DNA of 64,000 nt from Variovorax dokdonensis (GCF_030316895.1 NZ_JASZYV010000001.1:1612001-1676000), one strand, 5' to 3'; counted from the first letter of the stretch, positions 10,140 through 21,309 are shown. Notes: generated from the sequence alone by a model not told the origin. Translations and numbers: made by a program.

Positions 10140-10591
10140 CGACCACGCTCGATATCCATCAGATCCTGAAGTTGCTGCCGCATCGCTATCCATTCCTGCT
10201 CGTCGACAAGGTGCTGAGCATGGAAAAGGGAAAGCGCATCACGGCATTGAAGAACGTCACGATGAACGAGCCCTTCTTCAATGGGCATTTTCCGCATCGC
10301 CCCGTCATGCCAGGCGTGCTGATGCTGGAAGCCATGGCGCAAGCTGCCGCGCTGCTGTCTTTTCATTCGCTGGACATCGTGCCGGACGAAAACGTCATCT
10401 ACTACTTTGCCGCGATCGATGGTGCCCGCTTCAAGCGCCCCGTCGAGCCGGGAGACCAACTGACGCTGGAGGTTGAGATCGGCCGCATGAAGGCTGGCAT
10501 CTCCAAGTTCACGGGTCGTGCCATGGTCGGCGAAGAACTGGCCTGCGAAGCGCAACTCATGTGCGCAATGCGGACACTCAACGCCGAGTGA
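10136..10591 (+). CDS. fabZ: 3-hydroxyacyl-[acyl-carrier-protein] dehydratase
   Basis: FabZ removes water from 3-hydroxyacyl-ACP in fatty acid elongation and competes with LpxA/LpxD for the same substrate pool, so its position among the lpx genes makes functional sense. The 151-residue hot-dog-fold protein shows the catalytic segment [20 protein letters not shown], with His51 and Glu65. The ATG overlaps the lpxD stop (ATGA). The length is typical of the family. Confidence 0.97.
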   Translation: MTTTLDIHQILKLLPHRYPFLLVDKVLSMEKGKRITALKNVTMNEPFFNGHFPHRPVMPGVLMLEAMAQAAALLSFHSLDIVPDENVIYYFAAIDGARFKRPVEPGDQLTLEVEIGRMKAGISKFTGRAMVGEELACEAQLMCAMRTLNAE

Positions 10592-10613
10592 TCGCGCTGG
10601 CCTTGCTCGACGC

Positions 10614-11402
10614 ATGACACAGATTCATCCTACGGCGATCGTCGATGCCGCAGCCGAGCTCGATGCCTCGGTGTCGGTGGGACCGTACGCCATCATCGGG
10701 CCCAAGGTACGCATCGGCGCGGGCACGTCCATCGGGCCGCACTGCGTTGTCGAAGGCCGGACGACGATCGGACGAGACAACCGGTTTTTTCAGTTCAGCT
10801 CCATCGGCGCGCAGCCGCAGGACAAGAAGTACGCGGGCGAAGATACCGAACTGGTGATCGGCGATCGCAACGTGGTGCGTGAGTTCTGCACCTTCAATCT
10901 TGGCGTGCCGCAGGCTGGCGGCACGACGCGCATCGGCAGCGACAACTGGATCATGGCTTACACGCATGTCGCGCACGACTGCGTCATCGGCGATCACACC
11001 ACGCTGTCCAACAATACGACGCTCGCCGGGCATGTGACCCTCGGTGATTGGGTGACGGTGGGCGGACTCACGGGGATTCATCAGTTCGTGAAGATTGGTG
11101 CGCACGCGATGCTCGGCTTTGCCAGCGCAGTCACGCAAGACGTGCCTCCGTTCATGCTGGTGGACGGCAACCCTTTGGCGGTGCGAGGCTTCAATGTCGT
11201 CGGCTTGAAACGTCGCGGCTTTGACAGCGAGCAGTTGGCCGCGGTCAAGCAGATGCATCGGCTGCTGTACCGTCAGGGCAAGACGCTCGAAGAGGCGCGT
11301 CAGGCCATCCGCGAACTCGGTAGCCAGATGCCATCGGCCAAGGCTGAAGTGGCGTTGATGGACGCTTTCCTGGCCGATGCGACGCGCGGCATCGCGCGCT
11401 GA
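10614..11402 (+). CDS. lpxA: Acyl-ACP--UDP-N-acetylglucosamine O-acyltransferase
   Basis: LpxA transfers a 3-hydroxyacyl chain to UDP-GlcNAc, the first step of lipid A synthesis. The 262-residue product is built of hexapeptide repeats from the N-terminus, with the [20 protein letters not shown] core and the KRRGF segment that begins the C-terminal helical domain. The length is as expected. The ATG at 10614 is chosen because it starts directly at [14 protein letters not shown], the family N-terminus; earlier in-frame codons overlap fabZ. lpxB follows 10 bases later. Confidence 0.97.
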   Translation: MTQIHPTAIVDAAAELDASVSVGPYAIIGPKVRIGAGTSIGPHCVVEGRTTIGRDNRFFQFSSIGAQPQDKKYAGEDTELVIGDRNVVREFCTFNLGVPQAGGTTRIGSDNWIMAYTHVAHDCVIGDHTTLSNNTTLAGHVTLGDWVTVGGLTGIHQFVKIGAHAMLGFASAVTQDVPPFMLVDGNPLAVRGFNVVGLKRRGFDSEQLAAVKQMHRLLYRQGKTLEEARQAIRELGSQMPSAKAEVALMDAFLADATRGIAR

Positions 11403-11412
11403 GCCTCTCGAC

Positions 11413-12558
11413 ATGAACGCTTCGCAGCGGCGCTTCGCGATGGTCGCGGGGGAGGCTTCTGGCGACTTGCTCGCCGGTCGGATGCTCGACGGGTTCCATT
11501 CGCGGTGGCCGGACGTTCAGGCTATCGGCATTGGCGGTCCGCAGATGGTTGCGCGTGGTTTCCAGACGTGGTGGCCGCAGGAGAAGCTGGCGGTTCGCGG
11601 CTATATCGAGGTCCTTCGGCACTACCCGGAAATTGCGAGCATTCGGCGTCAGCTCAAGGCGCGAGTGTTGCACGAACGCCCCGACGTCTTCATCGGGGTG
11701 GACGCTCCGGACTTCAATCTGGGCCTGGAAGCGGACTTGCGGGCCGCAGGGATTCGCACGGTGCATTTCGTGTGTCCGTCGATCTGGGCGTGGAGGCCCG
11801 GTCGCATCGAGAACATTCGCGCTGCGGCGGACCATGTGCTTTGCATCTTCCCCTTCGAGCCTGAGCTTCTGGCCAGCCACGGCGTGGCAGGCAGTTACGT
11901 TGGGCATCCTCTGGCGCAAGTCATCCCGATGGAGCCGGACCGGGCCGCTGCGCGCGCCAAATTGGGCTTGTCGACCCAGGCGCCGGTCGTGGCGTTGTTG
12001 CCGGGCAGCAGGCGATCGGAGCTGCGGTACATCGCGCCGCGCTTTCTCGACGCCGCACGTCTGATGCGGAAGACCGAGCCCCACCTACAGCTCGTGTTGC
12101 CGACGCTGCCGACGCTCATCGACGAGGCGCGCCAGATGATCGGTGCTGCAGGCCTGGAGGGGCAGGTTCATCTGATCGAGGGACGATCGCACGAGGTACT
12201 GGCTGCCTGCGACGTGACGCTGATTGCGAGTGGCACCGCGACGCTCGAGGCGGCCCTCTTCAAGCGCCCGATGGTGATCGCCTACAACATGAACTATCTG
12301 ACTTGGCGGCTGATGCTGACCAAGCAGTTGCAGCCCTGGGTCGGCTTGCCGAACATCCTGTGCCGCGACTTCGTGGTGCCCGAGCTGATCCAGAACGAAG
12401 CGACCCCCGAGGCGCTGGCGCGTTCGACGCTCGATTGGTTGCGCTCGCCGGCCAAGGTGAGTAACTTGACGCAACGATTCACCGCGCTGCACGAAGAATT
12501 GCTGCGCGACACGCCCACACTCTGTGCCGATGCGATCGAGAAAGTTCTTGCAAGCTAA
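11413..12558 (+). CDS. lpxB: Lipid-A-disaccharide synthase
   Basis: LpxB joins UDP-2,3-diacylglucosamine and lipid X into the tetra-acyl disaccharide of lipid A at the inner membrane. The 381-residue protein has the AGEASGD motif at residues 12-18, the [12 protein letters not shown] segment, LPGSRRSEL and the [19 protein letters not shown] stretch typical of this GT-B family (GT19). The ATG at 11413 gives the family N-terminus; an extension to 11377 overlaps lpxA. The last 29 bases overlap the likely start of rnhB. Confidence 0.97.
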   Translation: MNASQRRFAMVAGEASGDLLAGRMLDGFHSRWPDVQAIGIGGPQMVARGFQTWWPQEKLAVRGYIEVLRHYPEIASIRRQLKARVLHERPDVFIGVDAPDFNLGLEADLRAAGIRTVHFVCPSIWAWRPGRIENIRAAADHVLCIFPFEPELLASHGVAGSYVGHPLAQVIPMEPDRAAARAKLGLSTQAPVVALLPGSRRSELRYIAPRFLDAARLMRKTEPHLQLVLPTLPTLIDEARQMIGAAGLEGQVHLIEGRSHEVLAACDVTLIASGTATLEAALFKRPMVIAYNMNYLTWRLMLTKQLQPWVGLPNILCRDFVVPELIQNEATPEALARSTLDWLRSPAKVSNLTQRFTALHEELLRDTPTLCADAIEKVLAS

Positions 12559-13237
12559 GCAAGCCACCTTGTCCTGGGACACGCCCGGGCTGTTGGCCGG
12601 CGTCGACGAGGCGGGTCGTGGTCCGTTGGCGGGCCCCGTGGTGGCGGCGGCCGTCATCCTGGACGACCGGCGGCCAATCCGCGGACTGGCCGACTCCAAG
12701 CAGCTCACGCCGCTGAAGCGTGAACGGCTCTACGACCTGATCATGGAAAGGGCGTTGTGCTGCTCCATCGCCTCGGCCAGTGTGGAAGAGATCGACGCTC
12801 ACAACATCTTGCAGGCGACGATGATTGCCATGCGTCGCGCCGTGGACGGATTGCGCCTCAAGCCTGGGAAGGTTCTGGTCGATGGCAACCGGCTGCCGGT
12901 GCTCGACGTGCTGGCAGAAGCCGTGATCGGCGGCGACGCACGCGTTAGGGCGATCTCGGCAGCCTCGATTCTGGCCAAAGTGCATCGGGACCGCCTTTGC
13001 GACGAGTTGCACGCGCAGTACCCCAACTACGGCTTCGCCGCGCACAAGGGCTATGGCACACCCGAGCATCTGGCTGCGCTGCGCACGCATGGTGCTTGCG
13101 AGCATCACCGCAGATCGTTTGCGCCCGTGGCCGCCGCGCCGAGTCTCGCAGTCGTACCGGTGTACACGTCCACGATGCCTCAGGCAAACATGCAGATCGA
13201 CTCCGGATCGAGCTTGCCCCTTCCGGTCCCCCGATGA
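12530..13237 (+). CDS. rnhB: Ribonuclease HII
   Basis: RNase HII removes ribonucleotides and RNA primers from DNA-RNA hybrids. The motif [19 protein letters not shown] contains catalytic Asp26 and Glu27, followed by [19 protein letters not shown] and [15 protein letters not shown]. The start is uncertain: ATG 12530 is used, giving 235 residues. GTG 12524 and TTG 12548 are in-frame alternatives, and none has a strong ribosome-binding site. About 35 residues at the C-terminus (ending SLPLPVPR) extend beyond the conserved domain and look low-complexity. The stop overlaps the ATG of the next gene. Confidence 0.93.
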   Translation: MRSRKFLQAKQATLSWDTPGLLAGVDEAGRGPLAGPVVAAAVILDDRRPIRGLADSKQLTPLKRERLYDLIMERALCCSIASASVEEIDAHNILQATMIAMRRAVDGLRLKPGKVLVDGNRLPVLDVLAEAVIGGDARVRAISAASILAKVHRDRLCDELHAQYPNYGFAAHKGYGTPEHLAALRTHGACEHHRRSFAPVAAAPSLAVVPVYTSTMPQANMQIDSGSSLPLPVPR

Positions 13238-14031
13238 GCGAAGCAGGCCCCACGCACATCAACTCGCGGGACAACCCGCTGCTCAAGGAGCTGCGTCGGC
13301 TGGCGCAGGATCCGGGCGCCTACCGACGCGTCGGTCGCATCTGGCTCGAAGGCGATCATCTCTGCCGCGCAGCGCTCGTGCGTGGACTTCGCGCTTCGAC
13401 CGCCGTGTTTGCCGAGTCGGCCTGGACCCAAGCCGAGGCCGAATGGGCGGGCAGCGCTGCACGGACCGTGGTGGTGCCCGATGCGCTCCTGCGCGAGGTC
13501 AGCGGGTTGGAGTCGCCAGCTCCCATGGGTTTCGTGATCGATCTTCCGGAGGCGCCGACGGTGCGACCGGGGGCGGCGGCCGTCGTGCTCGACCGCCTGC
13601 AGGACGCAGGCAATGTAGGTTCCGTGCTGAGAAGCGCGGCGGCCTTCGGATTCGAGCAGGTGATCGCGCTCAAAGGCACGGCGGCGCTGTGGTCGCCCAA
13701 GGTCCTGCGCGCGGGCATGGGGGCGCACTTTGGACTGCGGCTGATCGAAGCCGCCTTGCCGGAACAACTGGACGGCTTGGGGTTGCCCTTGCTGGCCACC
13801 AGCTCGCACCAGGGGCAATGGCTACACGAGGCGCAGGCCGAGCGCTCGTTGCCGCATCCCTGCGCCTGGCTGCTGGGCCACGAGGGCCAGGGTGTCTCTG
13901 CCGAGTTGCAGCAACGCGCCACCCATTCCATCCGGATCGTGCAGCCCGGAGGGGAAGAGTCGCTCAATGTGGCGGCGGCTGCGGCGATCTGCCTCCATGC
14001 GAGTGCAGCAATGGCGGCCACATCTCGGTAG
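13234..14031 (+). CDS. TrmH/SpoU-family RNA 2'-O-methyltransferase
   Basis: This is a SAM-dependent methyltransferase of the SPOUT class that modifies a ribose 2'-OH in tRNA or rRNA. The 265-residue product has an N-terminal substrate-binding domain ([17 protein letters not shown], with [13 protein letters not shown]) and a C-terminal knotted domain. The three SpoU motifs are [31 protein letters not shown] and [17 protein letters not shown]. The exact RNA target cannot be told from sequence; RlmB-like and TrmH-like members look alike. The start at 13234 overlaps the rnhB stop, and an upstream extension would run inside rnhB. Confidence 0.9.
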   Translation: MSEAGPTHINSRDNPLLKELRRLAQDPGAYRRVGRIWLEGDHLCRAALVRGLRASTAVFAESAWTQAEAEWAGSAARTVVVPDALLREVSGLESPAPMGFVIDLPEAPTVRPGAAAVVLDRLQDAGNVGSVLRSAAAFGFEQVIALKGTAALWSPKVLRAGMGAHFGLRLIEAALPEQLDGLGLPLLATSSHQGQWLHEAQAERSLPHPCAWLLGHEGQGVSAELQQRATHSIRIVQPGGEESLNVAAAAAICLHASAAMAATSR

Positions 14032-14049
14032 AAACGTGAATGGCCCGGC

Positions 14050-14055
14050 TATAAT
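14050..14055 (+). promoter_or_regulatory. -10 element of the carA promoter
   Basis: A perfect TATAAT lies in an otherwise GC-rich stretch 136 bases before the carA start and 19 bases after the upstream methyltransferase stop. No good -35 hexamer is seen at the right distance, which is compatible with an activated or weak -35 promoter. The long untranslated leader (about 125 bases) leaves room for pyrimidine- or arginine-dependent control, but no known leader motif was recognised. Confidence 0.6.
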
Positions 14056-14185
14056 GAGCGGCTTTCCCGCTCGAACCTCGCCCGCCGCGCCAACCTAGGC
14101 AACACACGCCAATCCTTCGACGAAAGTTGCAAGCCCGAGTTGTTTCTTGGGTTCGCTGTGGGCCATCATCCTTCCGGAGAACCCA

Positions 14186-15370
14186 GTGCTTTTGTCCCTC
14201 AAGGGAGCCTTCCCGCCCGCCATCCTGGCGCTCGCAGACGGCACGGTCTTTCTCGGCAACTCGATCGGCGCCACCGGCGCCACAGTCGGCGAAGTGGTGT
14301 TCAACACCGCGATCACCGGCTATCAGGAAATCCTCACCGACCCCAGCTACTGCCAGCAGATCGTCACGCTGACGTATCCGCACATCGGCAACTATGGCGT
14401 CAACGAGGAAGACATCGAAGCCGACAAGATTCATGCCGCGGGCCTGATCATTCGTGACCTGCCGCAAGTGGCGTCCAACTTCCGCAGCACTTCGTCGTTG
14501 TCGGACTACCTGAACCGAAGCGGCACGGTTGCCATTTCCAACATCGACACCCGCAAGCTGACGCGGCATCTGCGTACCCACGGGGCTCAGAACGGTTGCA
14601 TCCTGGGCTTGGCTGAAGGGGAGGCTGTGACGCCAGCCCTGATCGAGAAGGCCATTACCGCAGCCAAGTCCGCACCGGCCATGGTCGGCCTGGATCTCGC
14701 CAAGGTCGTGTCGGTCGCGCAGACTTACGAGTGGACCCAGACCGAATGGAAGCCTGGCGCCGGCTATGGCGTGCAGATCACGCCCCAGTTCCACGTCGTG
14801 GCGTACGACTTCGGCGTCAAGAAGAACATCCTGCGCATGCTGGCCCAGCGCGGTGCCCGCATCACCGTGGTGCCTGCCAGAACGCCTGCTGCAGACGTCC
14901 TCAAGCTCAAGCCGGACGGCATCTTTCTGTCGAATGGGCCTGGCGATCCGGAGCCTTGCGACTACGCCATCGCTGCCACACGCGAGCTGATCGATACCGG
15001 GATTCCCACGTTCGGCATCTGCCTGGGTCACCAGATCATGGCGCTGGCCTGTGGGGCCAAGACCTTCAAGATGAAGTTCGGCCACCATGGCGCGAACCAT
15101 CCGGTCAAGGACATGGACAACGGCCGCGTCTCAATCACCAGCCAGAACCATGGCTTTGCAGTGGACGAGAAAACGCTGCCAGCCAACCTGCGCGCGACGC
15201 ACGTCAGCCTGTTCGATGGCACGTTGCAAGGTCTCGCCCGCACGGACAAGCCGGCGTTCTGCTTCCAGGGTCACCCTGAAGCATCGCCCGGCCCGCGTGA
15301 CATCGGCTACCTGTTCGATCGCTTCACGGCCCTCATGGAAAAACACAAGGCGGAGGCGATGAATGCCTAA
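14186..15370 (+). CDS. carA: Carbamoyl-phosphate synthase small (glutaminase) subunit
   Basis: CarA hydrolyses glutamine and channels ammonia to CarB to make carbamoyl phosphate for arginine and pyrimidine synthesis. The 394-residue protein has the N-terminal CPSase small domain and a class I glutamine amidotransferase domain. The triad is visible: Cys279 in GICLGHQ, and His363 and Glu365 in QGHPE. The start is taken as GTG at 14186 because GGAGA lies at 14176-14180 and the product then begins [19 protein letters not shown], as in relatives. An upstream in-frame start would add 13 unsupported residues. The end overlaps carB by eight bases. Confidence 0.95.
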   Translation: MLLSLKGAFPPAILALADGTVFLGNSIGATGATVGEVVFNTAITGYQEILTDPSYCQQIVTLTYPHIGNYGVNEEDIEADKIHAAGLIIRDLPQVASNFRSTSSLSDYLNRSGTVAISNIDTRKLTRHLRTHGAQNGCILGLAEGEAVTPALIEKAITAAKSAPAMVGLDLAKVVSVAQTYEWTQTEWKPGAGYGVQITPQFHVVAYDFGVKKNILRMLAQRGARITVVPARTPAADVLKLKPDGIFLSNGPGDPEPCDYAIAATRELIDTGIPTFGICLGHQIMALACGAKTFKMKFGHHGANHPVKDMDNGRVSITSQNHGFAVDEKTLPANLRATHVSLFDGTLQGLARTDKPAFCFQGHPEASPGPRDIGYLFDRFTALMEKHKAEAMNA

Positions 15371-18300
15371 GCGTACCGACATTCAGAGCATCCTCATCAT
15401 CGGCGCCGGCCCGATCATCATTGGTCAGGCCTGCGAGTTCGATTACTCCGGCGTGCAGGCCTGCAAGGCACTTCGCGAAGAAGGCTACAAGGTCATCCTG
15501 ATCAACAGCAATCCGGCGACCATCATGACGGACCCGGCGACGGCGGATGTGACCTACATCGAGCCGATCACCTGGCAGACCGTCGAAAAGATCATTGCCA
15601 AGGAGCGCCCCGACGCGATCCTGCCCACCATGGGTGGACAGACCGCGCTGAACTGCGCGCTCGACCTGTGGCGCAACGGCGTGCTCGACAAGTACAAGGT
15701 CGAGCTGATCGGTGCCACGCCCGAAGCCATCGACAAGGCCGAAGACCGCCTGAAGTTCAAGGATGCAATGACCAAGATCGGACTGGGCTCGGCCCGCTCC
15801 GGGATTGCGCATTCCATGGACGAAGCCTGGGCGGTGCAAAAGAACGTGGGCTTTCCGACCGTCATCCGGCCGAGCTTCACGCTCGGCGGGACGGGCGGTG
15901 GCATTGCCTACAACCCCGAAGAGTTCGAGACCATCTGCAAGCGCGGCCTGGAAGCCTCGCCCACCAACGAGCTGCTGATCGAAGAGTCGCTGCTTGGCTG
16001 GAAGGAATACGAGATGGAAGTGGTGCGCGACAAGGCGGACAACTGCATCATCGTTTGCTCGATCGAGAACCTCGACCCGATGGGCGTGCACACGGGCGAC
16101 TCCATCACCGTTGCTCCGGCGCAGACCCTGACCGACAAGGAATACCAGATCATGCGCGACGCCAGCTTGGCGGTGCTGCGTGAGATCGGTGTGGACACGG
16201 GCGGATCGAACGTCCAGTTCTCGCTCAACCCGAAGGACGGACGTCTGATCGTCATCGAGATGAATCCGCGGGTTTCGCGTTCTTCTGCGCTGGCTTCCAA
16301 GGCAACCGGCTTCCCGATTGCCAAGGTCGCCGCCAAGCTGGCCGTGGGCTACACGCTCGATGAGCTTCGCAATGAGATCACCGGGGGTGCAACGCCCGCG
16401 AGCTTCGAGCCCTCGATCGACTACGTGGTCACCAAGATCCCGCGCTTCGCCTTCGAGAAATTCCCCCAGGCCGATTCGCGACTGACCACGCAGATGAAGT
16501 CGGTGGGCGAGGTAATGGCGATGGGCCGTACCTTCCAGGAGTCGTTCCAGAAGGCATTGCGGGGCCTGGAGGTCGGCGTCGACGGCATGAACGAGAAGAC
16601 GCAAGACCGCGAGGTGCTCGAGAAGGAGTTGGGCGAGCCCGGCCCCGAGCGCATCTGGTACGTGGGCGATGCCTTCGCCCAAGGCATGAGCGTCGACGAG
16701 GTGCATGACCTGACCAAGATCGACAAGTGGTTCCTGGTGCAGATCGAGCAGATCGTGAAGATCGAGCTCGAACTCGAAACCAAGTCGCTCGACGAATTGG
16801 ATGCGGACACGCTGCGCGTGCTCAAGCAGAAGGGTTTCTCCGACCGTCGTCTCGCCAAGCAATTGCGCACGACCGATACTGCCGTGCGCGAAAAGCGCCG
16901 TGCGCTGGGTGTGCGCCCGGTGTACAAGCGCGTCGACACCTGCGCGGCAGAATTTGCCACCAATACGGCCTACATGTATTCCACCTACGAGGATGAGTGC
17001 GAGGCGGAGCCGACGAACAACAAGAAGATCATGGTGCTCGGCGGCGGTCCCAATCGGATCGGCCAGGGCATCGAGTTCGACTATTGCTGCGTGCATGCCG
17101 CACTGGCGATGCGTGAGGATGGGTACGAGACCATCATGGTCAACTGCAATCCCGAAACCGTGTCGACCGACTACGACACCTCCGATCGCCTCTACTTCGA
17201 GCCACTCACGCTCGAAGATGTGCTCGAGATCGTCGACAAGGAAAAGCCGACGGGTGTGATCGTGCAGTACGGTGGCCAGACACCGCTCAAGCTCGCTCTC
17301 GACCTGGAAGCCAACGGCGTGCCGATCATCGGCACCAGCCCCGACATGATCGACGCCGCCGAAGATCGCGAGCGCTTCCAGAAGCTGCTGCACGAACTCG
17401 GACTGCGTCAGCCTCCCAACGCCACGGCCCGTACCGAGGCGGAGGCCCTGGAGAAGGCGACAGAGCTCGGCTACCCTCTGGTGGTGCGCCCGAGCTACGT
17501 GCTGGGTGGTCGCGCGATGGAGATCGTGCACGAGCAGCGCGACCTCGAGCGCTACATGCGCGAAGCCGTCAAGGTGAGCAACGATTCTCCGGTTCTGCTG
17601 GACCGCTTCCTCAACGACGCGGTCGAATGCGATGTGGACTGCATTCGCGATGCCGAGGGCGCAACGCTCATCGGCGGCGTGATGGAACACATCGAGCAGG
17701 CCGGCGTGCACTCGGGCGACTCCGCTTGTTCGCTGCCGCCCTATAGCCTGCGCGCCGAGACGGTGGCGGAGCTCAAGCGTCAGAGCGCCGCAATGGCCAA
17801 GGCTCTCGACGTGGTGGGCCTCATGAACGTGCAGTTCGCCATCCAGGAAAAGGATGGCAAGGACGTCATCTACGTGCTGGAAGTCAATCCGCGCGCGTCC
17901 CGCACCGTTCCCTACGTCAGCAAAGCCACGGGCATCCAGTTGGCCAAGGTGGCTGCGCGCTGCATGGCCGGCATGTCGCTGGCCCAGCAGGGCATGACGC
18001 GTGAAGTCACGCCGCCTTACTTCAGCGTCAAGGAAGCGGTGTTCCCATTCGTCAAGTTCCCTGGCGTCGATCCGATCCTTGGGCCGGAGATGAAGTCGAC
18101 CGGCGAGGTGATGGGGGTCGGCAAGACCTTTGGCGAAGCATTCGTCAAGTCGCAGCTTGGCGCGGGGACGCACCTGCCCAAGTCCGGCAAGGTGTTCATC
18201 TCGGTCAAGAACAACGACAAGCCGCGCGCTGTGGAAGTCGCCCGCGGACTGGCCAAGCTGGGCTTCGAGCTGATCGCCACCAAGGGCACTGCCGCCGCCA

Positions 18301-18590
18301 TCGAGGCTGCCGGCATCGCCTGCGCGACGGTCAACAAGGTGACCGAAGGTCGTCCGCACATCGTGGACATGATCAAGAACAACGAGATTGCTCTGGTCAT
18401 CAACACGGTGGAGGAGCGCCGCAACGCCATTACCGATTCGCGGCAGATCCGAACCTCGGCGTTGCTCGCCCGGGTGAACATCATCACCACGATCTTCGGT
18501 GCCGAAGCGGCGGTCGAGGGCATGAGCTACCTGGACGAGCTCGGTGTCATTTCCGTCCAGGAGATGCACGCGCAACTGGCAGCCGGCTGA
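15363..18590 (+). CDS. carB: Carbamoyl-phosphate synthase large subunit
   Basis: CarB makes carbamoyl phosphate from bicarbonate, ATP and the ammonia delivered by CarA. The 1075-residue product has the normal length and two homologous ATP-grasp halves. The first starts at [21 protein letters not shown] and includes [14 protein letters not shown]; the second starts at [20 protein letters not shown] and includes [14 protein letters not shown]-terminal MGS-like allosteric domain (from about [19 protein letters not shown]) probably binds UMP and ornithine. It overlaps carA by eight bases and is co-transcribed with it. Large reverse-strand open frames opposite it are coding-bias shadows. Confidence 0.98.
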   Translation: MPKRTDIQSILIIGAGPIIIGQACEFDYSGVQACKALREEGYKVILINSNPATIMTDPATADVTYIEPITWQTVEKIIAKERPDAILPTMGGQTALNCALDLWRNGVLDKYKVELIGATPEAIDKAEDRLKFKDAMTKIGLGSARSGIAHSMDEAWAVQKNVGFPTVIRPSFTLGGTGGGIAYNPEEFETICKRGLEASPTNELLIEESLLGWKEYEMEVVRDKADNCIIVCSIENLDPMGVHTGDSITVAPAQTLTDKEYQIMRDASLAVLREIGVDTGGSNVQFSLNPKDGRLIVIEMNPRVSRSSALASKATGFPIAKVAAKLAVGYTLDELRNEITGGATPASFEPSIDYVVTKIPRFAFEKFPQADSRLTTQMKSVGEVMAMGRTFQESFQKALRGLEVGVDGMNEKTQDREVLEKELGEPGPERIWYVGDAFAQGMSVDEVHDLTKIDKWFLVQIEQIVKIELELETKSLDELDADTLRVLKQKGFSDRRLAKQLRTTDTAVREKRRALGVRPVYKRVDTCAAEFATNTAYMYSTYEDECEAEPTNNKKIMVLGGGPNRIGQGIEFDYCCVHAALAMREDGYETIMVNCNPETVSTDYDTSDRLYFEPLTLEDVLEIVDKEKPTGVIVQYGGQTPLKLALDLEANGVPIIGTSPDMIDAAEDRERFQKLLHELGLRQPPNATARTEAEALEKATELGYPLVVRPSYVLGGRAMEIVHEQRDLERYMREAVKVSNDSPVLLDRFLNDAVECDVDCIRDAEGATLIGGVMEHIEQAGVHSGDSACSLPPYSLRAETVAELKRQSAAMAKALDVVGLMNVQFAIQEKDGKDVIYVLEVNPRASRTVPYVSKATGIQLAKVAARCMAGMSLAQQGMTREVTPPYFSVKEAVFPFVKFPGVDPILGPEMKSTGEVMGVGKTFGEAFVKSQLGAGTHLPKSGKVFISVKNNDKPRAVEVARGLAKLGFELIATKGTAAAIEAAGIACATVNKVTEGRPHIVDMIKNNEIALVINTVEERRNAITDSRQIRTSALLARVNIITTIFGAEAAVEGMSYLDELGVISVQEMHAQLAAG

Positions 18591-18612
18591 AGGCCGAAGG
18601 CGAGGGTCCCAC

Positions 18613-19488
18613 ATGGAAACGCAACTCGTCACGATTGGCCAGGATGAGTGGCGCGACTTGACGCCAGCTTCACAGCAGCGCTGGATCGAAGCGCTGGAGG
18701 CTGGCAAGGTCCTGCTGTTTCCGTTTCTGGGCTTTGTCCCAGAGAAGGAAGAGCAGCGCCTGCTGGATCCTGCCGTTCTTGCCAAGGGCGTTCGCAACAT
18801 CAGCCTGGATGCGCAAGGCAGGATCAAGGGCGTGGAAGGCGAAGCCGCTGCACAACAGGCAGCAGCCGACATGATCGGGCGCTTTCGTACGCAGGCCATG
18901 GGACTCATCGACCGCCTTCTGCCTGCCTACGGACCGGCGCTTCGCCTGGCGCCGACGAGCTTTCGCCCGATGCAGGTGGAGGGGCGGGCTCAGTCGTGGC
19001 GCGCAGACGATCGTCGGCTGCATGTCGATGCATTTCCGTCGCGTCCAAACTACGGGGAGCGGATCCTGCGAGTGTTCACCAACCTGAACCCGCACGGCAC
19101 GCCAAGGGTCTGGCGCGTGGGCGAGCCGTTCGAGGCGGTTGCGAAGCGCTTCCTGCCGCGCACGAAGGCTTATTCGCCATGGCAGGCCAAGATGCTTCAC
19201 AAGCTGCATGTGACCAAGTCGCTGCGCAGCGAGTACGACCACCTCATGCTTCAACTGCACGACGGCATGAAGTCCGATCTCGACTATCAACGCGAATGCC
19301 CCCAGGAGACGGTGCCATTCGCCCCAGGTTCGACCTGGGTATGCTTTTCGGACCAGACTTCGCATGCGGTCATGTCAGGGCAATTCATGATGGAGCAGAC
19401 CCTGCACCTGCCCGTTGCGAGCCAATACAATCCCGAGGCGAGCCCCTTGGGCATCCTCCGTCGCCTGACGGGTCGAAAACTGATCTAG
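18613..19488 (+). CDS. kdoO: Kdo 3-hydroxylase-type Fe(II)/2-oxoglutarate dioxygenase
   Basis: The 291-residue product resembles the Kdo hydroxylase family described in Burkholderia and Yersinia, which converts Kdo of the LPS inner core to Ko. Metal-binding candidates are visible: the H-x-D pair in LHVDAF (His137, Asp139) and a late histidine in SDQTSHAVMSGQ (His251). There is no signal peptide, which fits an inner-membrane-associated or cytoplasmic enzyme acting on Kdo-lipid A. The ATG at 18613 lies 22 bases after carB; an in-frame extension overlaps carB. A strong terminator follows, so it probably closes the carAB transcript. The family assignment is from recognised sequence; the activity is inferred. 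Confidence 0.8.
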   Translation: METQLVTIGQDEWRDLTPASQQRWIEALEAGKVLLFPFLGFVPEKEEQRLLDPAVLAKGVRNISLDAQGRIKGVEGEAAAQQAAADMIGRFRTQAMGLIDRLLPAYGPALRLAPTSFRPMQVEGRAQSWRADDRRLHVDAFPSRPNYGERILRVFTNLNPHGTPRVWRVGEPFEAVAKRFLPRTKAYSPWQAKMLHKLHVTKSLRSEYDHLMLQLHDGMKSDLDYQRECPQETVPFAPGSTWVCFSDQTSHAVMSGQFMMEQTLHLPVASQYNPEASPLGILRRLTGRKLI

Positions 19489-19522
19489 TTTTTTCTACAC
19501 TTGTCCGGCGAGCTACTTTGTC

Positions 19523-19559
19523 ACCGCCGAACGGCGACGTTCGGCGGTTTCGCTTTTTT
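19523..19559 (+). terminator. Intrinsic terminator after kdoO
   Basis: ACCGCCGAAC at 19523-19532 and GTTCGGCGGT at 19539-19548 form a perfect ten-base-pair stem with a six-base loop, followed by TTCGCTTTTTT. It lies between kdoO and greA and marks the end of the carAB-kdoO unit. Confidence 0.85.
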
Positions 19560-19581
19560 GACGCCTAAGAGATCAAGAGAC

Positions 19582-20061
19582 ATGGCAACTACCTTTCCGA
19601 TCACCAAGCGCGGTGCCGAGAAGCTCAAGGAAGAGCTGCACCGACTCAAGACCGTCGAACGCCCGAACATCATCAATGCGATCGCAGAGGCGCGCGCCCA
19701 GGGCGACCTGAGCGAGAACGCCGACTATGACGCTGCCAAGGACCGCCAGGGCTTTATCGAAGGGCGCATTCAGGAAATCGAAGGCAAGCTCTCCATTGCC
19801 CAGGTGATCGATCCGAGCGCGGTCGATGGCAATGGCAAGGTCGTTTTCGGGGCGACTGTTGACCTGGAAGAAGAATCTTCGGGCGATGCCGTGCGCTACC
19901 AGATCGTCGGCGAAGACGAGGCTGACCTCAAGCAAGGGCTGATCAATGTCTCGAGCCCGATCGCCCGCGCGCTGATCGGCAAGGAGGAGGGCGATACCGC
20001 AGAGGTTCAGGCGCCAGGCGGCATCAAGCGCTACGAGATCGTTTCCGTCCGCTATCTTTGA
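19582..20061 (+). CDS. greA: Transcription elongation factor GreA
   Basis: GreA rescues backtracked RNA polymerase by stimulating cleavage of the 3' end of the transcript. The 159-residue protein has the N-terminal coiled coil with the conserved acidic tip ([20 protein letters not shown]) and the C-terminal FKBP-like domain ([24 protein letters not shown]). The ATG at 19582 follows the GATCAAGAGA stretch; an in-frame extension would run through the terminator upstream. Length is typical. Confidence 0.97.
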   Translation: MATTFPITKRGAEKLKEELHRLKTVERPNIINAIAEARAQGDLSENADYDAAKDRQGFIEGRIQEIEGKLSIAQVIDPSAVDGNGKVVFGATVDLEEESSGDAVRYQIVGEDEADLKQGLINVSSPIARALIGKEEGDTAEVQAPGGIKRYEIVSVRYL

Positions 20062-20082
20062 TCCCCGAGCGGCACCGGCTTC

Positions 20083-20505
20083 ATGCGAGCTTTCAACGAG
20101 CGCCTACCCGTACTTGCCGCTGCATTCTGGTGGTGCAGCCTGACGGTGGTGGGATTTCTTGTCGTGCCGCTGCTGTTTCGCCACCTGCCGACGCCTGCGC
20201 TTGCTGGCAACATGGCCGCGCATCTTTTCACGGCTCAGACCTGGGTATCGATGGGATGCGCGGTGCTGTTGTTGGGCTTGTCTCGCAGCAGCCTTGACGC
20301 GGCGCCATCGGTGGACGCTGCCGTGCTCTTCATCATCCTGGGACTGCTTCTGGCTTTGGTGGTGGAATTTGGCGTCGCGCCCCGGATCGTTGCGCGACAG
20401 AACCTGAAGATGTGGCACGGCGTGGGTACTGGCTTGTACCTGGCGCAATGGGCCTGCGCCGGTGCTGTGCTTTGGCGGCTCTTGCGACCGCCTCAGTCGC
20501 GCTAG
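20083..20505 (+). CDS. DUF4149-type small membrane protein
   Basis: The 140-residue product has four hydrophobic segments, near residues 12-30, 48-65, 78-95 and 115-133. It resembles the DUF4149/TMEM205-like family. The conserved small polar positions (WWCSLTVVGFLVVPLLF and WHGVGTGLYL) fit that family. Its function is not known. It starts 21 bases after greA and is likely co-transcribed with it; the association with greA is common in related bacteria. It converges on the glycosyltransferase gene 42 bases downstream. Confidence 0.82.
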   Translation: MRAFNERLPVLAAAFWWCSLTVVGFLVVPLLFRHLPTPALAGNMAAHLFTAQTWVSMGCAVLLLGLSRSSLDAAPSVDAAVLFIILGLLLALVVEFGVAPRIVARQNLKMWHGVGTGLYLAQWACAGAVLWRLLRPPQSR

Positions 20506-20547
20506 TCAAGAGCGCTGGCACGGCCGCGGTCCGCTGTCTTCCTGCGC

Positions 20548-21288
20548 CTATTCGTGCCAGTGCTCGGCGACCCAGGTTGCCGGCTGGATGTAGCGAAACC
20601 GACGGTTGCGGCGTCCTGCCAAGGCGTCCGGCGGATTGCATTCCCCGTGGAACACCATCACCTTGGCGCCTTCAGGCACGAACGGCGGGCGCCAGTAGTT
20701 CGAGGGCCACAGCGGAATGCCGTGGTACTTGAAGCTAGGGCACCACTCGCTGGGCCAATAGGCGAGCTTGCCCTTGCCGTGCAGGTAGTCAGACAGGTAG
20801 GTCTGCTCGTTGCGGAACTTCTGCCGAATGGCGACTTCGTGCTCGCGAAAATAGGCCAGCACATCCGTGAGTGCGCCGATTTTCCAGCGGTAGACCGAAG
20901 AGTTGCCAGTCACGCGCCAGGGGCGACGGTAGTCTTTGATGATGAGGAACTCACCGGGCACGGTGAAGAACTCGTCCAGACTGCCGACCACCACCACGTC
21001 GAGGTCGAGGAAGAGTGCCGTGCCCTCGAGACCGTACTTATCGCCCAGATCGGCGCTGAAGGTCGTCAGCTTGCGCCATGCACGGTCGCGCACTCCAGGC
21101 AGCTCCGGCCGAATCTCGACGGGCGGAATCGGAAAGCACTCCACTTCCTTGCGGATGCCGACGGCGTCGTCCGTCAGGCAGATGAAGCGGAATTGGCCGC
21201 TCAGGTGCCGGCGGGTCATGGCGTAAAGCTTGTTGACGTACTCCGGCCCGTACTTGGTGCCCCACTTCATGCAGACGACGTGCCGCAT
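20548..21288 (-). CDS. Glycosyltransferase-like protein
   Basis: The 246-residue product has a DxD-type metal/nucleotide-sugar motif in FLDLDVVVVGSLDEFF and an N-terminal segment HVVCMKWGTKYGPEYVNKLY. Together with WRKLTTFSADL these suggest a GT-A fold glycosyltransferase of the GT8/GT32-like type. No signal peptide is seen. ATG at 21288 is used because MRHVVCMKWG is the natural family start. A TTG at 21324 overlaps the yhbY stop (TTGA) and would add 12 residues, so coupling to yhbY is possible. Donor and acceptor sugars are unknown. Confidence 0.78.
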   Translation of the reverse strand: MRHVVCMKWGTKYGPEYVNKLYAMTRRHLSGQFRFICLTDDAVGIRKEVECFPIPPVEIRPELPGVRDRAWRKLTTFSADLGDKYGLEGTALFLDLDVVVVGSLDEFFTVPGEFLIIKDYRRPWRVTGNSSVYRWKIGALTDVLAYFREHEVAIRQKFRNEQTYLSDYLHGKGKLAYWPSEWCPSFKYHGIPLWPSNYWRPPFVPEGAKVMVFHGECNPPDALAGRRNRRFRYIQPATWVAEHWHE

Positions 21289-21309
21289 GGCGCCGGTCGC
21301 AGGCAATGT

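Noticed and set aside
15333..18908. 1191-residue reverse-strand open frame opposite carB
   Set aside because: It is the antisense shadow of a GC-rich, codon-biased gene; composition is His/Arg/Asp-rich with no domain, and carB is complete and conserved on the plus strand.
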